64,000 nucleotides of DNA, taken from NCBI RefSeq assembly GCF_014324365.1, contig NZ_QEIG01000008.1:434001-498000 (forward strand), written 5' to 3'. The notes below the pieces were generated by a model. It did no database searches. It was not told the DNA's origin and worked only from the letters and a program-made list of their open reading frames with translations. Positions 54,471-64,000 of this stretch are shown here, one piece after another; within the stretch, counting starts at the first letter, position 1; each line of letters begins with the position of its first letter. The DNA is from Algoriphagus sp. AK58 (GTDB lineage: Bacteria > Bacteroidota > Bacteroidia > Cytophagales > Cyclobacteriaceae). The position numbers were made by a program, and so were the translations under genes.

Positions 54471-56012
54471 ATGCTCAAAAGCCCGATACTGCTCATCGCT
54501 GCGATGGGCTTTCTTTTTATCTCTTGTGCCAAATCAGAAAATACCACTGAAATCTCGATTCAGTCTGTGTCCATAGAAGGAGGCCTCATCTCAGGAAAAA
54601 CCGACTCCAGCGGACAGGTCAAAATCTTTAAAGGAATACCGTTTGCCGCCCCTCCAGTGGGGGAATTGCGATGGAAAGCCCCACAGGCTGTCCAGCCTTG
54701 GGAAGGAATCAAATCCTGTACAGAAAATCCTGCCGCACCGATGCAAAATCCACCTGTTCCGTTTTTTGCCTGGTCGGAGGAATTTTTGATCCCCAAAGAA
54801 CCTATTTCAGAAGATTGCCTCTACCTCAATATCTGGACCGCCGCCGAGCGTATGGATGAAAAACGCCCCGTGATGGTCTGGATTTACGGGGGAGGATTTA
54901 GCTCGGGAGGCAATACAGTTCCTCTTTATGACGGAGAAGAACTGGCGAAAAAAGGCATCGTGGTCGTCGCGCTTAACTACCGAGTAGGAATGCTGGGATT
55001 CCTTGCCCATCCCGAACTCAGCGCTGAAAACCCAGACCAGACTTCCGGCAACTATGGCCTCTTGGACCAGATTGCCGGATTGGAGTGGGTGAAAAAGAAC
55101 ATCGCTGCATTTGGCGGAGATCCGAATAATGTCACCATCGCAGGCCAATCCGCCGGAGCTTTCAGTGTCAACGCCTTAGTGGTCTCTCCTAAGGCAAAAG
55201 GCCTTTTCCATAAAGCCATCGCCCAAAGCGGAGGCATGTTTAATCGGGGTTCGGGCTTGGTTTCCGGACTGCAAGGAGCCGAAGAAAGAGGCAAACAATT
55301 GACCGATACGCTTGGAATCTCGTTGGCAGATCTTCGACAACTCCCTGCGGACAGTCTTCTTAAATTCCCCGCAAGATTTGGTCCCGTGGTGGATGGCAAG
55401 ATTTTGCAAAGTGTGAGACAAGCTTTCGAAGAAGGGACTTATTCTGATGTTCCGCTGCTGACAGGTTGGAATGCCGACGATCGGGTTTCCGGAAATCCAC
55501 CAACTACTCCAACTGAATTCAAAGCCAACGCCAAGAAACAATATGGAGGCCGGGCAGGGGAATATCTGGAGCTTTTCCCTGCGGGAAATGAAGTAGAACT
55601 CGAAGAAACCCTGAAAACCATCGGAGTCCTCGGATTCGGATTTCAGAACTATACCTGGGCCAGGATGCAGACCGAAAAGGGGCAAAACGATGCCTATCTC
55701 TACTATTTCACACGCGTTCCTCCTGGAGAACCCAATTATGGAGCTTTCCATTCGGCTGAATTCAGCTATGCACTGCACACTCTCCACAACTGGAACCGAC
55801 CTTTTGAGCAGGTCGATTATGATCTGGAAAAAAACATGTCCGACTACTGGGTCAACTTTGTGAAAACAGGAAATCCCAACGGAACAGGTCTTCCCGAATG
55901 GCCGGTTTTTGATCCCGAAAACCCACTGGTCATTGAGCTTGGAGCGGAGATTAAAACCCGGGCGATGCCGTATTGGTCTCAGATGAAATTTATGGAAAGT
56001 CTGAATCGATAA
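54471..56012 (+). CDS. Type B carboxylesterase, lipoprotein
   Basis: 513 residues. A lipoprotein signal (LIAAMGFLFISCAKSE) anchors it in the envelope. The carboxylesterase core has VGELRWKAPQAVQPWEGIK, VWIYGGGFSSGG, VTIAGQSAGAFSVNALV (nucleophile in GQSAG) and FHSAEFSYALHTLHNW (catalytic His). It is related to the esterase at 52029 but clearly diverged. It starts three bases after the regulator stop and is followed by a transporter and AtuA genes. Confidence 0.93.
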   Translation: MLKSPILLIAAMGFLFISCAKSENTTEISIQSVSIEGGLISGKTDSSGQVKIFKGIPFAAPPVGELRWKAPQAVQPWEGIKSCTENPAAPMQNPPVPFFAWSEEFLIPKEPISEDCLYLNIWTAAERMDEKRPVMVWIYGGGFSSGGNTVPLYDGEELAKKGIVVVALNYRVGMLGFLAHPELSAENPDQTSGNYGLLDQIAGLEWVKKNIAAFGGDPNNVTIAGQSAGAFSVNALVVSPKAKGLFHKAIAQSGGMFNRGSGLVSGLQGAEERGKQLTDTLGISLADLRQLPADSLLKFPARFGPVVDGKILQSVRQAFEEGTYSDVPLLTGWNADDRVSGNPPTTPTEFKANAKKQYGGRAGEYLELFPAGNEVELEETLKTIGVLGFGFQNYTWARMQTEKGQNDAYLYYFTRVPPGEPNYGAFHSAEFSYALHTLHNWNRPFEQVDYDLEKNMSDYWVNFVKTGNPNGTGLPEWPVFDPENPLVIELGAEIKTRAMPYWSQMKFMESLNR

Positions 56013-56015
56013 CAT

Positions 56016-57302
56016 ATGTTGGCATTTCTGGGACTGTTGACCATTCTCCTTCTGCTTTTCCTGGTCATTACCAAAAAAGCCTCTCCCGTTATTGCGTTGA
56101 CCCTCGTTCCGATTTTTACAGGAATGTTAGCTGGTAAAACGACCGAAGTTCCGGCGATGATCGGTGAGGGATTGCAAGCAATTGCCCCAACTGGGGTGAT
56201 GTTCGTCTTCGCTATCCTCTTTTTTGGGATCCTATTGGATGCAGGCACATTTCAACCCATTATTTCCAAACTGCTGAAAATAGCGGGAAATGACCCAGTC
56301 AAAATCGCCTTAGCCACAGCAGTTTTGGCTATGTTGATTCATTTGGACGGTTCAGGTGCGGTCACCTTTTTAGTAGTCATCCCTGCCTTGGCTCCGATCT
56401 ATGATCAGTTGGGTATGAAGCGGATTACTTTGGCCTGCATAGTCGCCCTATCGGCTGGCACCATGAATATGGTACCTTGGGGAGGGCCGACGATCCGAGC
56501 GGCCACAGCTTTGAATGTACCTGTTACCGAACTTTTCAATCCCATGGTCATTCCCCTACTTTCAGGATTGGTATGCGTTATTATGATTGCTTTTTTCTTG
56601 GGGAAAAGTGAAAAAAGAAGACTTGGGAACCCAAATCAAGCCTCTATTTACGCCATATCCACTGAAGAAAATCCCCTGCACCGCCCAAGTCTATTTTGGA
56701 TCAATGTCCTACTGATCTTGGCTGCTATTACAGCCATTATTCTATCTTGGGCACCTCCTTATGTGGTGTTTATGGTGGCATTTGCCGTGGCCTTACTGAT
56801 CAATTTCCCAAAAGTAGAGGAACAGAAAAAACGAATCGATGCTCACGCAAAAGGAGCCATGCTGATGGCAAGCATCCTATTTGCCGCAGGCTGCTTTACA
56901 GGAATCCTGAAAGGAAGCGGCATGATGGATGCGATGGCCGCTGCGGTACAGACCATGTTGCCAGAACAGCTTGGAAGACAACTCCCGCTTTTGACAGGAT
57001 TGGTGGCTATGCCGGCAAGTATGCTCTTTGATCCCGACTCCTTCTATTTCGGCATTTTGCCTTTGCTTTCTTCTACGGCGACCACCTTTGGCGCAAGTGG
57101 TCTGGAAGTCGGGCAGGCAGCGATTTTGGGACAAATGACTACCGGATTTCCTGTAAGTCCGCTGACTGGCTCCACTTTTTTGTTGGTGGGACTGTCTGGT
57201 GTGGAGTTAGGCGATCATCAGAAAAAGACCATTCCATTGGCGTTTTCGGTCACTTTAGTGATGCTTTTGGTATCTGTTTTACTCGGAGTGATTTCGATTT
57301 AG
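56016..57302 (+). CDS. CitMHS-family carboxylate/metal symporter
   Basis: 428 residues with about 11 transmembrane helices. Family features are LAMLIHLDGSGAVTFLVVIP, SAGTMNMVPWGGPTIRAATA and GQMTTGFPVSPLTGSTFLLV. CitMHS transporters bring in metal-citrate or related di/tricarboxylates with protons. Cargo here is likely a carboxylate related to the esterase product. It is three bases downstream of the esterase and one base upstream of AtuA. Confidence 0.92.
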   Translation: MLAFLGLLTILLLLFLVITKKASPVIALTLVPIFTGMLAGKTTEVPAMIGEGLQAIAPTGVMFVFAILFFGILLDAGTFQPIISKLLKIAGNDPVKIALATAVLAMLIHLDGSGAVTFLVVIPALAPIYDQLGMKRITLACIVALSAGTMNMVPWGGPTIRAATALNVPVTELFNPMVIPLLSGLVCVIMIAFFLGKSEKRRLGNPNQASIYAISTEENPLHRPSLFWINVLLILAAITAIILSWAPPYVVFMVAFAVALLINFPKVEEQKKRIDAHAKGAMLMASILFAAGCFTGILKGSGMMDAMAAAVQTMLPEQLGRQLPLLTGLVAMPASMLFDPDSFYFGILPLLSSTATTFGASGLEVGQAAILGQMTTGFPVSPLTGSTFLLVGLSGVELGDHQKKTIPLAFSVTLVMLLVSVLLGVISI

Positions 57303-57303
57303 T

Positions 57304-58626
57304 ATGATGGAAAAAATAAGAATCGGATGTGGCGCAGGCTTTTCGGGAGACCGATTGGAGCCTGCTTTGATACTGACGGAAAAGGGAGATCTGGACTACT
57401 TGGTTTTGGAATGCCTCGCCGAGCGGACCATCGCATTGGCACAAAAGCGCAAACAGCAAGACCCCAATGCCGGATATGATGTACTCTTGGAGAGGAGAAT
57501 CGAGGGTTTGCTTCCACTTTTACTCCAGCATCAGACCCGCCTGATCACCAACATGGGTGCTTCCAATCCTATCGCAGGAGCTAAAAAAATCCTGGAGATT
57601 GCTCAGAAACTCAGGCTAAAAGTTAAAGTAGCTGTTGTACTCGGGGACGATGTCTTTGATCAACTCAGTGGCGAAGAACTAAGCATGGAAGGTGAAAAAC
57701 CGTTGAGTTCGTATGGACAATTGATCTCTGCCAATGCCTACCTCGGAGTGGATGCGATTCTTCCGGCCTTGGCCACCGATGCTCAAATCATCCTAACCGG
57801 AAGAGTGGCCGATCCCTCGCTTTTTTTGGCTCCGATGATTCATGAATTGGGCTGGGCTAGAGAAAATGCAGACCTGATGGGCAAAGGAACCGTACTTGGA
57901 CATCTCATGGAGTGTGCCGGGCAGATTACGGGAGGCTATTTCGCGGATCCTGTCACTAAGCCTGTTCCGGACATGGACATCCTTGGGCATCCCATCTTGG
58001 AAGTCTTTCAGAATGGCAGCGGCATTATCTCCAAAGTAGAGGGTACAGGAGGATTGATCAACACTCAGACCGCCAAATAGCAATTGCTTTATGAAGTATT
58101 GGATCCGGCAAACTACTTTACCCCCGACGTGGTGGCAGACTTTCAAAGTGTACGTTTTGAAGAAATCGGACCAAATCAATTGCTAGTCACCGGAGGAACC
58201 GGCAAGTCACAACCTGAAAAGCTTAAAGTCAGCGTAGGCTATCAGGCCGGCTGGATCGGAGAAGGGGAAATTTCCTATGCGGGAGCCCATGCCGTTGAGC
58301 GTGCAAAATTGGCCGGAGAAATCATCCAAAAGCGAATTGGAGATCGCTTTGATGAGTTTCGGGTAGATTATATTGGCTTAAGTTCGCTTCATGGAGAAAG
58401 CCTTTCTCAAGGTTCTACTCCTTATGAAACCCGACTCCGAATTGCCGGAAAGTCCAAGAACCAAGGCCTCGCCCAACTCGTGGGAGAAGAGGTGGAAGCA
58501 CTCTACACCAACGGACCCGCCGGAGGTGGAGGAGCCAGAAAATACCTCTACGAAGTCATCGGAGTCGTCTCCGTCCTAATGAATCGAAACCAAATCCAAC
58601 CTTACATTCAAGTCTTTGAATCATGA
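57304..58626 (+). pseudogene. AtuA-family (DUF1446) gene interrupted by in-frame TAG
   Basis: The frame 57304-58080 (258 codons) ends in TAG at 58078-58080. The very next codons in the same frame continue as QLLYEVLDPANYFTPDVVAD and on to the stop at 58626, giving a full 440-codon AtuA protein. AtuA members normally have a Glu before QLLYE, so one G-to-T change (GAG to TAG) explains the stop. N-terminal features: IRIGCGAGFSGDRLEPALIL, TNMGASNPIAGAKKIL and ILTGRVADPSLFLAPMIHEL. AtuA is linked to acyclic terpene and related acyl-CoA catabolism. An ORF restart at 58084 (TTG) exists, but the two halves are more likely one broken gene. Confidence 0.85.
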
Positions 58627-58928
58627 GTCAGAAGCTTGCCGATATCGCCCACAGCCGCGCTGGAGACAAAGGGAATACATTAGTGCTTTCCCTTTTTCCT
58701 TTAGATGAAAAGGATTTTCCGCTTTTGGCAGAAAAAATCACCGCCGAAAAAGTGAAACTACACCTCTCCTATCAGCTTAAGGGAAGTGTCACCCGACATG
58801 AAATCCCCGAGCTGCACGCCTTACTTTTCACTTGTGAAAATGCATTGGCAAGCGGAGTCACCACCTCCTTGGCAATGGATGCGCATGGAAAAAGCTTGAG
58901 TTATGCGCTGCTAGAGATGGATTTATAA
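58623..58928 (+). CDS. AtuA-related small protein
   Basis: 101 residues, matching the separate C-terminal AtuA-like module: LADIAHSRAGDKGNTLVLSL, HLSYQLKGSVTRHEIPELHA. It overlaps the larger AtuA stop by ATGA, so the two are one unit. Function in the pathway is not known. A strong terminator follows. Confidence 0.85.
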   Translation: MSQKLADIAHSRAGDKGNTLVLSLFPLDEKDFPLLAEKITAEKVKLHLSYQLKGSVTRHEIPELHALLFTCENALASGVTTSLAMDAHGKSLSYALLEMDL

Positions 58929-58930
58929 GC

Positions 58931-58972
58931 AAAAGCCCCTTTGGTTCTTTCGATTAGACCAAAGGGGCTTTT
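58931..58972. terminator. Bidirectional intrinsic terminator
   Basis: A perfect 15-bp stem, AAAAGCCCCTTTGGT and its inverse, with a 12-base loop. It separates the AtuA operon from the converging methylmalonyl-CoA mutase genes. Confidence 0.93.
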
Positions 58973-58992
58973 CTGACTTCAGCCTCACTTTT

Positions 58993-61110
58993 TTATTCCT
59001 TCATGAGTTTCTCCAAAACCTCGATGGCAGCCTCGGAAAGAACTGTTCCCGGCCCGAAAACCGCTGCCACTCCCGCTTTTTCCAAAAACTCATAATCCTT
59101 GGATGGAATTACCCCTCCTGCCACGACCATGATATCGGGACGGCCGAGTTCTTTGAGCGCTTGGATCAATTGAGGAATCAAGGTTTTGTGACCAGCCGCA
59201 AGCGAGGATGCCCCCACGATATGGACATCATTTTCTACGGCTTGCTCGGCGACTTCCTGAGGAGTCTGAAAAAGTGGCCCGATATCCACATCAAAACCCA
59301 AATCGGCAAAACCTGTGGCGATCACTTTTGCTCCTCGGTCGTGCCCATCCTGCCCCATTTTGGCAACCAAAATGCGCGGACGACGGCCTTCCAATTCTGC
59401 AAAACGATCGGAAAGTGCTTGAGCTTTTTTAAATGATTCCTGATTTTTCACTTCTGAGGCATAAACTCCCGAGATGGATTTCGTTTGGGCTTTGTGTCTG
59501 CCAAAAGCCTTTTCCATCGCATCGGAGATTTCTCCTAAAGTAGCTCTTTTTCGTGCGGCATCCACTGCCAAAGCCAGTAAATTACCCTCTCCAGATTGAG
59601 CCGCTTGGGTGATTTTATCCAAAGCAACTTCTACTTCTGTTTGGTTCCTTTTGGCTTTGACTTCCTGCAAGCGCTTGATTTGGGACTCTCTAACTGACTG
59701 ATTGTCCACTTCTAGCAGTTCGATTTCCGTGGATTCTTCTACCTGATAGCGATTTACTCCCACGATGATGTCCTTTCCGCTGTCGATTCGGGCTTGCTTT
59801 TTGGCGGCGGCTTCTTCGATCCTGAGCTTGGGAAGTCCCGCTTCAATGGCTTTGGCCATTCCTCCCATTTCCTCCACTTCCTGGATCAGCTTCCAAGCTC
59901 GTTGCGCAAGTTGATCTGTCAGGTACTCTACGTAATAGGAGCCGCCCCAAGGATCCACCACTTTGGTTACTCCGGTTTCCTCTTGAAGAACCAATTGGGT
60001 ATTTCTTGCAATCCGTGCCGAAAAATCTGTCGGCAGGGCGATCGCCTCATCCAGAGAATTGGTGTGAAGCGATTGGGTATGCCCCATGGCTGCACCTAGT
60101 GCTTCTACAGCGGTGCGGGTGACATTGTTGAATGGATCCTGCTCGGTAAGTGACCAACCAGAGGTTTGACAGTGCGTGCGCAAAGCAAGGGATTTGGAAT
60201 CTTTGGGATTGAATTGCTTTACGATTTTGGACCATAGCAATCGGCCTGCTCGCATCTTTGCGATTTCCATGAAATAATTCATCCCGATCGCCCAAAAAAA
60301 GGATAATCTCGGAGCAAAGTCATCGATATCCAGTCCGGCTTTGATGCCTGTTCGGAGGTACTCCAATCCATCTGCCAGGGTGTATGCCAACTCCAAATCA
60401 GCAGTCGCTCCAGCCTCCTGCATGTGGTAGCCGGAGATCGAGATTGAGTTGAACTTAGGCATATACTTCGAGGTGAATTCAAAAATATCCCCGATGATCC
60501 GCATGCTGGGCTGGGGCGGATAGATGTAGGTATTCCGCACCATAAATTCCTTCAGGATGTCATTCTGTATCGTGCCACTTAGCTTATCGGGGCTTACCCC
60601 TTGCTCCTCTGCTGCCACAATGTAAAAAGCCAAAACAGGAATCACCGCCCCATTCATGGTCATGGACACAGACATCTCCTCAAGTGGAATCTGGTCGAAG
60701 AGAATCTTCATGTCCTCTACGGTATCTATTGCCACCCCGGCTTTTCCTACATCTCCCTGTACTCGGGGATGATCCGAATCATAACCTCGGTGAGTCGCAA
60801 GGTCAAAAGCTACCGAAAGTCCTTTCTGGCCTGCGGCCAGATTTCTTCGGTAAAATGCATTGGATTCCTCCGCTGTGGAAAAGCCCGCATATTGGCGTAT
60901 CGTCCAGGGACGCTGCACATACATGGTGCTGTATGGCCCACGGAGAAAAGGAGGAATACCTGCAGCAAACCGAAGTTGCTTTAAGGAATTGATTTTTTCC
61001 TGATCAAAGGTATCAGGAATAGATATTTGCTCAGGTGACTCCCAAGTTGAAGTAGGCGTGGAATCAGAAGCCTGTCCTCCGATTTTCCATTTGCTCAGGT
61101 CAGGTCTCAT
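58993..61110 (-). CDS. mutB: Methylmalonyl-CoA mutase, large subunit
   Basis: 705 residues. The N-terminal TIM-barrel part has [20 protein letters not shown] and [15 protein letters not shown]. The C-terminal cobalamin domain has [20 protein letters not shown], with the DxHxxG cobalt-ligand histidine at His590, and [20 protein letters not shown]. Isomerises methylmalonyl-CoA and succinyl-CoA with adenosylcobalamin. Its ATG overlaps the small-subunit stop. Confidence 0.96.
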   Translation of the reverse strand: MRPDLSKWKIGGQASDSTPTSTWESPEQISIPDTFDQEKINSLKQLRFAAGIPPFLRGPYSTMYVQRPWTIRQYAGFSTAEESNAFYRRNLAAGQKGLSVAFDLATHRGYDSDHPRVQGDVGKAGVAIDTVEDMKILFDQIPLEEMSVSMTMNGAVIPVLAFYIVAAEEQGVSPDKLSGTIQNDILKEFMVRNTYIYPPQPSMRIIGDIFEFTSKYMPKFNSISISGYHMQEAGATADLELAYTLADGLEYLRTGIKAGLDIDDFAPRLSFFWAIGMNYFMEIAKMRAGRLLWSKIVKQFNPKDSKSLALRTHCQTSGWSLTEQDPFNNVTRTAVEALGAAMGHTQSLHTNSLDEAIALPTDFSARIARNTQLVLQEETGVTKVVDPWGGSYYVEYLTDQLAQRAWKLIQEVEEMGGMAKAIEAGLPKLRIEEAAAKKQARIDSGKDIIVGVNRYQVEESTEIELLEVDNQSVRESQIKRLQEVKAKRNQTEVEVALDKITQAAQSGEGNLLALAVDAARKRATLGEISDAMEKAFGRHKAQTKSISGVYASEVKNQESFKKAQALSDRFAELEGRRPRILVAKMGQDGHDRGAKVIATGFADLGFDVDIGPLFQTPQEVAEQAVENDVHIVGASSLAAGHKTLIPQLIQALKELGRPDIMVVAGGVIPSKDYEFLEKAGVAAVFGPGTVLSEAAIEVLEKLMKE

Positions 61111-62495
61111 GATTGGGTCAGCGTTTGAAGTTCGACAAGATAGGTAGCGCGGGTAGGCTTGAGCTCATGCATTTTCTCCTCAAAAGGCACCAATTCTAGA
61201 TTTTTCTGAAGTGAGGGAGGCGCAGGGTACTTGCTTGCACCGATTTTGGGGGTTTGGTTTTCCAAAACCTGAATCTGAATCACCTCACGGTTTTTCCTCA
61301 CCAAAGAATGGATAGCTCCATTAGTAAGACTCTTTTCCCACCCGCCTCTAGACTCCAATTGCTGAAGTTCAGCCTGAATGATGCGCTGCATTTCAGATGT
61401 CAAATTTTCCAAATAATACGATCCAGCCGAGGGATCCATGACTTTGTCCAAATGACTCTCTTCTCTAAGGATAGTTGATACATTTCTGGCTATTCTTCGC
61501 TCCATCTCGCTGGAATTTTCTTCCTGCAAAGGCCTCACCCAGAGAAAATTTGCCCCGCCAAGTACTGCAGCCATGGCTTCGTATGTTTGCCTGACCAAAT
61601 TGGTATTTACATCCAAAAGGGACTTGGACCATCCGGAAGTCTGAGAAAAAATCAGGACCTCCTGTTCTTTGATCTCCAAACCATATAGCCCCGCCATTTC
61701 ACAAGCTACCTTTCGAAGAGCTTTCATTCGGGCGATTTCCCCAAAATGGCTTTCTCCGACAGAAGCTTCGAAAAACACCTTAGAAAACACCTGCTTCGGA
61801 TCAATAAACAATCGATCCAAGGATTCGATCAACTCGCCCAAACCGAAAACCAATGCTTCCAAAGGATTGGCTCCGGATTCGGAATAGCGGGAGGTTTTGA
61901 CAGAAAAAGCCTTAAAAGCCGGATAGGGCTCTGCCATTTCCAAAAGCTCAGAAAGTATCTCCACGCCCAGCCCAAATGGTTGATCCCGATCAAAGACCAA
62001 ATCAGAGGGAGTCCAAAGCAATCCTCCTGAAATCAAATCCGGAGAAGTTCCGGTAGAGTCAGCCCATTCGAAAAAAGATCTTAAAGCCAGAACAGGATTA
62101 CCTAATGGAAATATAAAAATAGGTATGTATTGGGGTAAAACTCCCTTCAACAACTCTGAAAGATCCTCTACTCCATGAAGGTGAAGAACCAATCCTTCAG
62201 CCCCATTTTCTAAAGCTTGAATCACTTGCTGATTGGAATCTCCCGGAAGAACACTAATCAAGTTAGTCCAAACTCTAGGAGGCAAGCCGGGAATTTCATT
62301 TTGCGGATGAAAACGATGCTGAACAGCAGGGCCATTCAGATCTTCGGAGGTATAAAAAGGAGAAAGTTTAATTTTTCCCCAAAGAGTTGAGCCCAGTGAC
62401 TGCTCAAAATCCTTTCCTTTTAGATCCCGGGTGGCTTGGGCAATCCAGTCCGCTTTTCTGGATGCTTCAAATTCCGGAAACAAGTCTTCTGTCAT
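61107..62495 (-). CDS. mutA: Methylmalonyl-CoA mutase, small subunit
   Basis: 462 residues. It is a degenerate homologue of the large subunit without a complete cobalamin domain, as expected: [40 protein letters not shown]. It forms the structural heterodimer. It is first gene of the operon. No epimerase or MeaB chaperone gene is in the window. Confidence 0.93.
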   Translation of the reverse strand: MTEDLFPEFEASRKADWIAQATRDLKGKDFEQSLGSTLWGKIKLSPFYTSEDLNGPAVQHRFHPQNEIPGLPPRVWTNLISVLPGDSNQQVIQALENGAEGLVLHLHGVEDLSELLKGVLPQYIPIFIFPLGNPVLALRSFFEWADSTGTSPDLISGGLLWTPSDLVFDRDQPFGLGVEILSELLEMAEPYPAFKAFSVKTSRYSESGANPLEALVFGLGELIESLDRLFIDPKQVFSKVFFEASVGESHFGEIARMKALRKVACEMAGLYGLEIKEQEVLIFSQTSGWSKSLLDVNTNLVRQTYEAMAAVLGGANFLWVRPLQEENSSEMERRIARNVSTILREESHLDKVMDPSAGSYYLENLTSEMQRIIQAELQQLESRGGWEKSLTNGAIHSLVRKNREVIQIQVLENQTPKIGASKYPAPPSLQKNLELVPFEEKMHELKPTRATYLVELQTLTQS

Positions 62496-62858
62496 AAATG
62501 GGTTTATCTTAGTATCGAATCAACAGGTTCAAAAATAACTATTCCCTCCATGTTTGACAGAAGGATTTTTGGATAAAAGTAAGATTGCGGCCAGTTTATG
62601 GTAACGGCTTGATTTTCAGCAGCACCCTTATAAATACTTGATTTACAAAGAATACCATATAAATATTTACCGAAAATTCAGTTTACATCCGATTAGTTCT
62701 TAGTTCTCGGAATCCCCCATATAAAATTGGGGCAACAACTTTATTTGATCAATCTTTCACTTTTTCAAGCCAATTTTGATTTTTTATTTAAGTTAATTTT
62801 CCACAAATTTGACGCCCTTGCCTTATCTGGGCAGCGGGATTTAGCCAGCCTTTTTCTA
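62496..62858. other. Divergent mutA/dnaA intergenic region
   Basis: 363 bases, AT-rich. It holds a DnaA box and a weak CCCCA/TGGGG hairpin at 62715-62732. No ORF. Confidence 0.6.
62797..62805 (+). promoter_or_regulatory. DnaA box TTTTCCACA
   Basis: Matches TTWTNCACA exactly, 54 bases before the dnaA start. Only one clear copy was found in the spacer, so autoregulation is more supported than a full origin. Confidence 0.55.
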
Positions 62859-64000
62859 ATGAGTTCAGAAGCCAGTGCAGTTTGGAATGAATGTTTGCGT
62901 GTGATCGAACAACACGTAAATGAGCAGAGCTTTTCTACCTGGTTTAGACCTATCAACCCAGTTAAACTAGAGGGTTCAAGCCTTACCATTCAGGTTCCGA
63001 GTCAATTTTTTTACGAATGGCTGGAGGATAATTATGTTCAGGTCCTCAAATTGGCTATCAAAAGTACGCTAGGCCCAAATGGACGCTTAGAATATGCCGT
63101 TGTCGTGGATAAAGGCAATTCCTCCAACCAGCCTTATGTAGTTTCTTACCCTCAGGGAAATAATGTCGCAAAAAAAACCGCAACCAATCCTGTAGAGGTC
63201 AAGACTCCTTTTGAAATGCAATCCTTGGATGCAGACATGCTTACACAAAGCAATCTGAATCCCAATTATACCTTCAGTACATACATAGAAGGAGACTGTA
63301 ACCGATTGGCACGTTCGGCAGGTTTTGCAGTAGCCACCAAGCCAGGTATCACCTCTTTCAATCCTCTGATGGTCTATGGAGGAGTAGGACTTGGAAAAAC
63401 TCACCTGGTACAGGCCATCGGCAACGAGATCAAAAATGGACCTGAGGACAAATTTGTACTCTACGTATCCTCCGAAAAGTTTGTGAATCAATTCATGGAT
63501 TCCATCAAAGATGGCAACGTGAAGAGCTTTACCAACTTCTACATGCAGGTGGATGTACTGATTATTGATGACATTCAGTTTTTGGCCGGAAAGGACAGGA
63601 CTCAGGAGATGTTTTTCCACATCTTCAACCACCTGCACCAAAACAAAAAGCAAATCATCATGACTTCCGACTGTCCCCCAAGGGATCTGAAGGGGTTGGA
63701 GGAGCGTTTACTTTCCCGATTCAAATGGGGATTGACGGCGGATTTGCAAATGCCGGATTTCGAAACCCGTGTGGCCATCATCCGCAGAAAGATGGAGTCG
63801 GAAGGAATTTTTATTCCGGATGATGTCGTGGAGTACCTTGCCTACACCGTAGACACCAATGTCCGTGAACTGGAAGGAATTCTCATTTCATTGATCGCCC
63901 ATGCTTCCCTCAACCGGGTAGAGATCAATCTGGAATTGGCTAAAACAGTAATCAAAAACTTCATCAAGGACATCGAGACTGAAGTGGGCATTGATTTTAT
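62859..64000 (+). CDS. dnaA: Chromosomal replication initiator DnaA (3' end outside window)
   Basis: 380 residues are visible and the frame stays open at the end of the window. Domain I starts with VWNECLRVIEQHVNEQSFST and WFRPINPVKLEG. Domain III has the Walker A in YGGVGLGKTHLVQAIGNEI (P-loop near 174-182), Walker B LIIDDIQFLAG, the sensor EERLLSRFKWGLTADLQMPD and box VII-like TVDTNVRELEGILISLIAHA. The DNA-binding domain IV lies beyond the edge. The ATG at 62859 follows a single DnaA box. Confidence 0.97.
   Translation, partial: MSSEASAVWNECLRVIEQHVNEQSFSTWFRPINPVKLEGSSLTIQVPSQFFYEWLEDNYVQVLKLAIKSTLGPNGRLEYAVVVDKGNSSNQPYVVSYPQGNNVAKKTATNPVEVKTPFEMQSLDADMLTQSNLNPNYTFSTYIEGDCNRLARSAGFAVATKPGITSFNPLMVYGGVGLGKTHLVQAIGNEIKNGPEDKFVLYVSSEKFVNQFMDSIKDGNVKSFTNFYMQVDVLIIDDIQFLAGKDRTQEMFFHIFNHLHQNKKQIIMTSDCPPRDLKGLEERLLSRFKWGLTADLQMPDFETRVAIIRRKMESEGIFIPDDVVEYLAYTVDTNVRELEGILISLIAHASLNRVEINLELAKTVIKNFIKDIETEVGIDF

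Noticed and set aside
55176-56015. 279-residue leftward frame inside the esterase gene
   Set aside because: Antisense to a full carboxylesterase with intact catalytic motifs; no family resemblance.
58084-58626. Separate 180-residue AtuA C-terminal gene starting at TTG
   Set aside because: It is in the same frame as the upstream half, starts in mid-domain without a spacer, and the two parts together make one normal AtuA protein.

Overview
The window looks like part of the chromosome of a Bacteroidota species, most likely order Cytophagales and near Cyclobacteriaceae/Algoriphagus. The genus is inference. The supporting evidence is a type IX secretion PorU/PorV-type pair, Bacteroidota promoters with a TAnnTTTG -7 element, few recognisable Shine-Dalgarno sites, many Bacteroidota-type lipoproteins and DUF families, and a two-subunit methylmalonyl-CoA mutase. 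No insertion sequence, prophage, rRNA or CRISPR array was seen. One tRNA gene, tRNA-Ser(UGA), is present.

Layout. 1-7.8 kb: the 3' part of tamB, a DNA photolyase, a DUF2027/Smr protein, a CHAD-like helical protein and a lipoprotein. 7.9-16 kb: a PLP transsulfuration enzyme, a TVP38-type membrane protein, and the porV2-porU2 pair, transcribed leftward. 16.3-20.1 kb: a PadR regulator with a double-PspC membrane protein, then a beta-CASP RNA-processing hydrolase. 20.3-24.7 kb (leftward): clpC, a WbqC-like protein, a threonylcarbamoyl-AMP synthase and a MutT-type Nudix enzyme. 25-30.7 kb: a TlpA-like lipoprotein, then mltG, a thioesterase, a YihY protein and a DUF885 peptidase-like lipoprotein. 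30.7-31.2 kb: repeat-rich spacer and the tRNA.

31.3-36.9 kb is a compact leftward operon: acetyl-CoA synthetase, E1-alpha, E1-beta and E2 of a 2-oxoacid dehydrogenase, a free acyl carrier protein, and an eRF1-like small protein. Three of its junctions are ATGA overlaps. 37-46 kb holds accessory single genes: a secreted nuclease, a luciferase-like oxidoreductase, a CPBP protease, a class C beta-lactamase-like hydrolase, and a secreted GH43 enzyme with a secreted Gfo/Idh oxidoreductase. 46.3-48.2 kb: a MarR regulator, a thioredoxin-reductase-like ferredoxin-NADP reductase and a 2Fe-2S ferredoxin. 48.3-52 kb: small lipoproteins and orphans, with a DUF4242 gene broken by one in-frame TGA.

52-59 kb is a catabolic island. 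Two type B carboxylesterases flank a Nudix/winged-helix regulator that has a candidate palindromic operator in the divergent promoter. A CitMHS carboxylate transporter and two AtuA-family genes follow; the larger AtuA gene is interrupted by a single in-frame TAG. 59-62.5 kb: methylmalonyl-CoA mutase. The window ends inside dnaA, with one DnaA box upstream.

How the parts may work together (inference). The esterase/CitMHS/AtuA block fits hydrolysis, uptake and CoA-linked breakdown of an ester-derived acid. The neighbouring mutase could take up propionyl-CoA after its carboxylation. The AcsA-PDH-ACP operon would join acetate and 2-oxoacid carbon at acetyl-CoA, with an unexplained carrier protein. 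Spacers repeatedly contain short, degenerate, word-like repeats of several distinct families.
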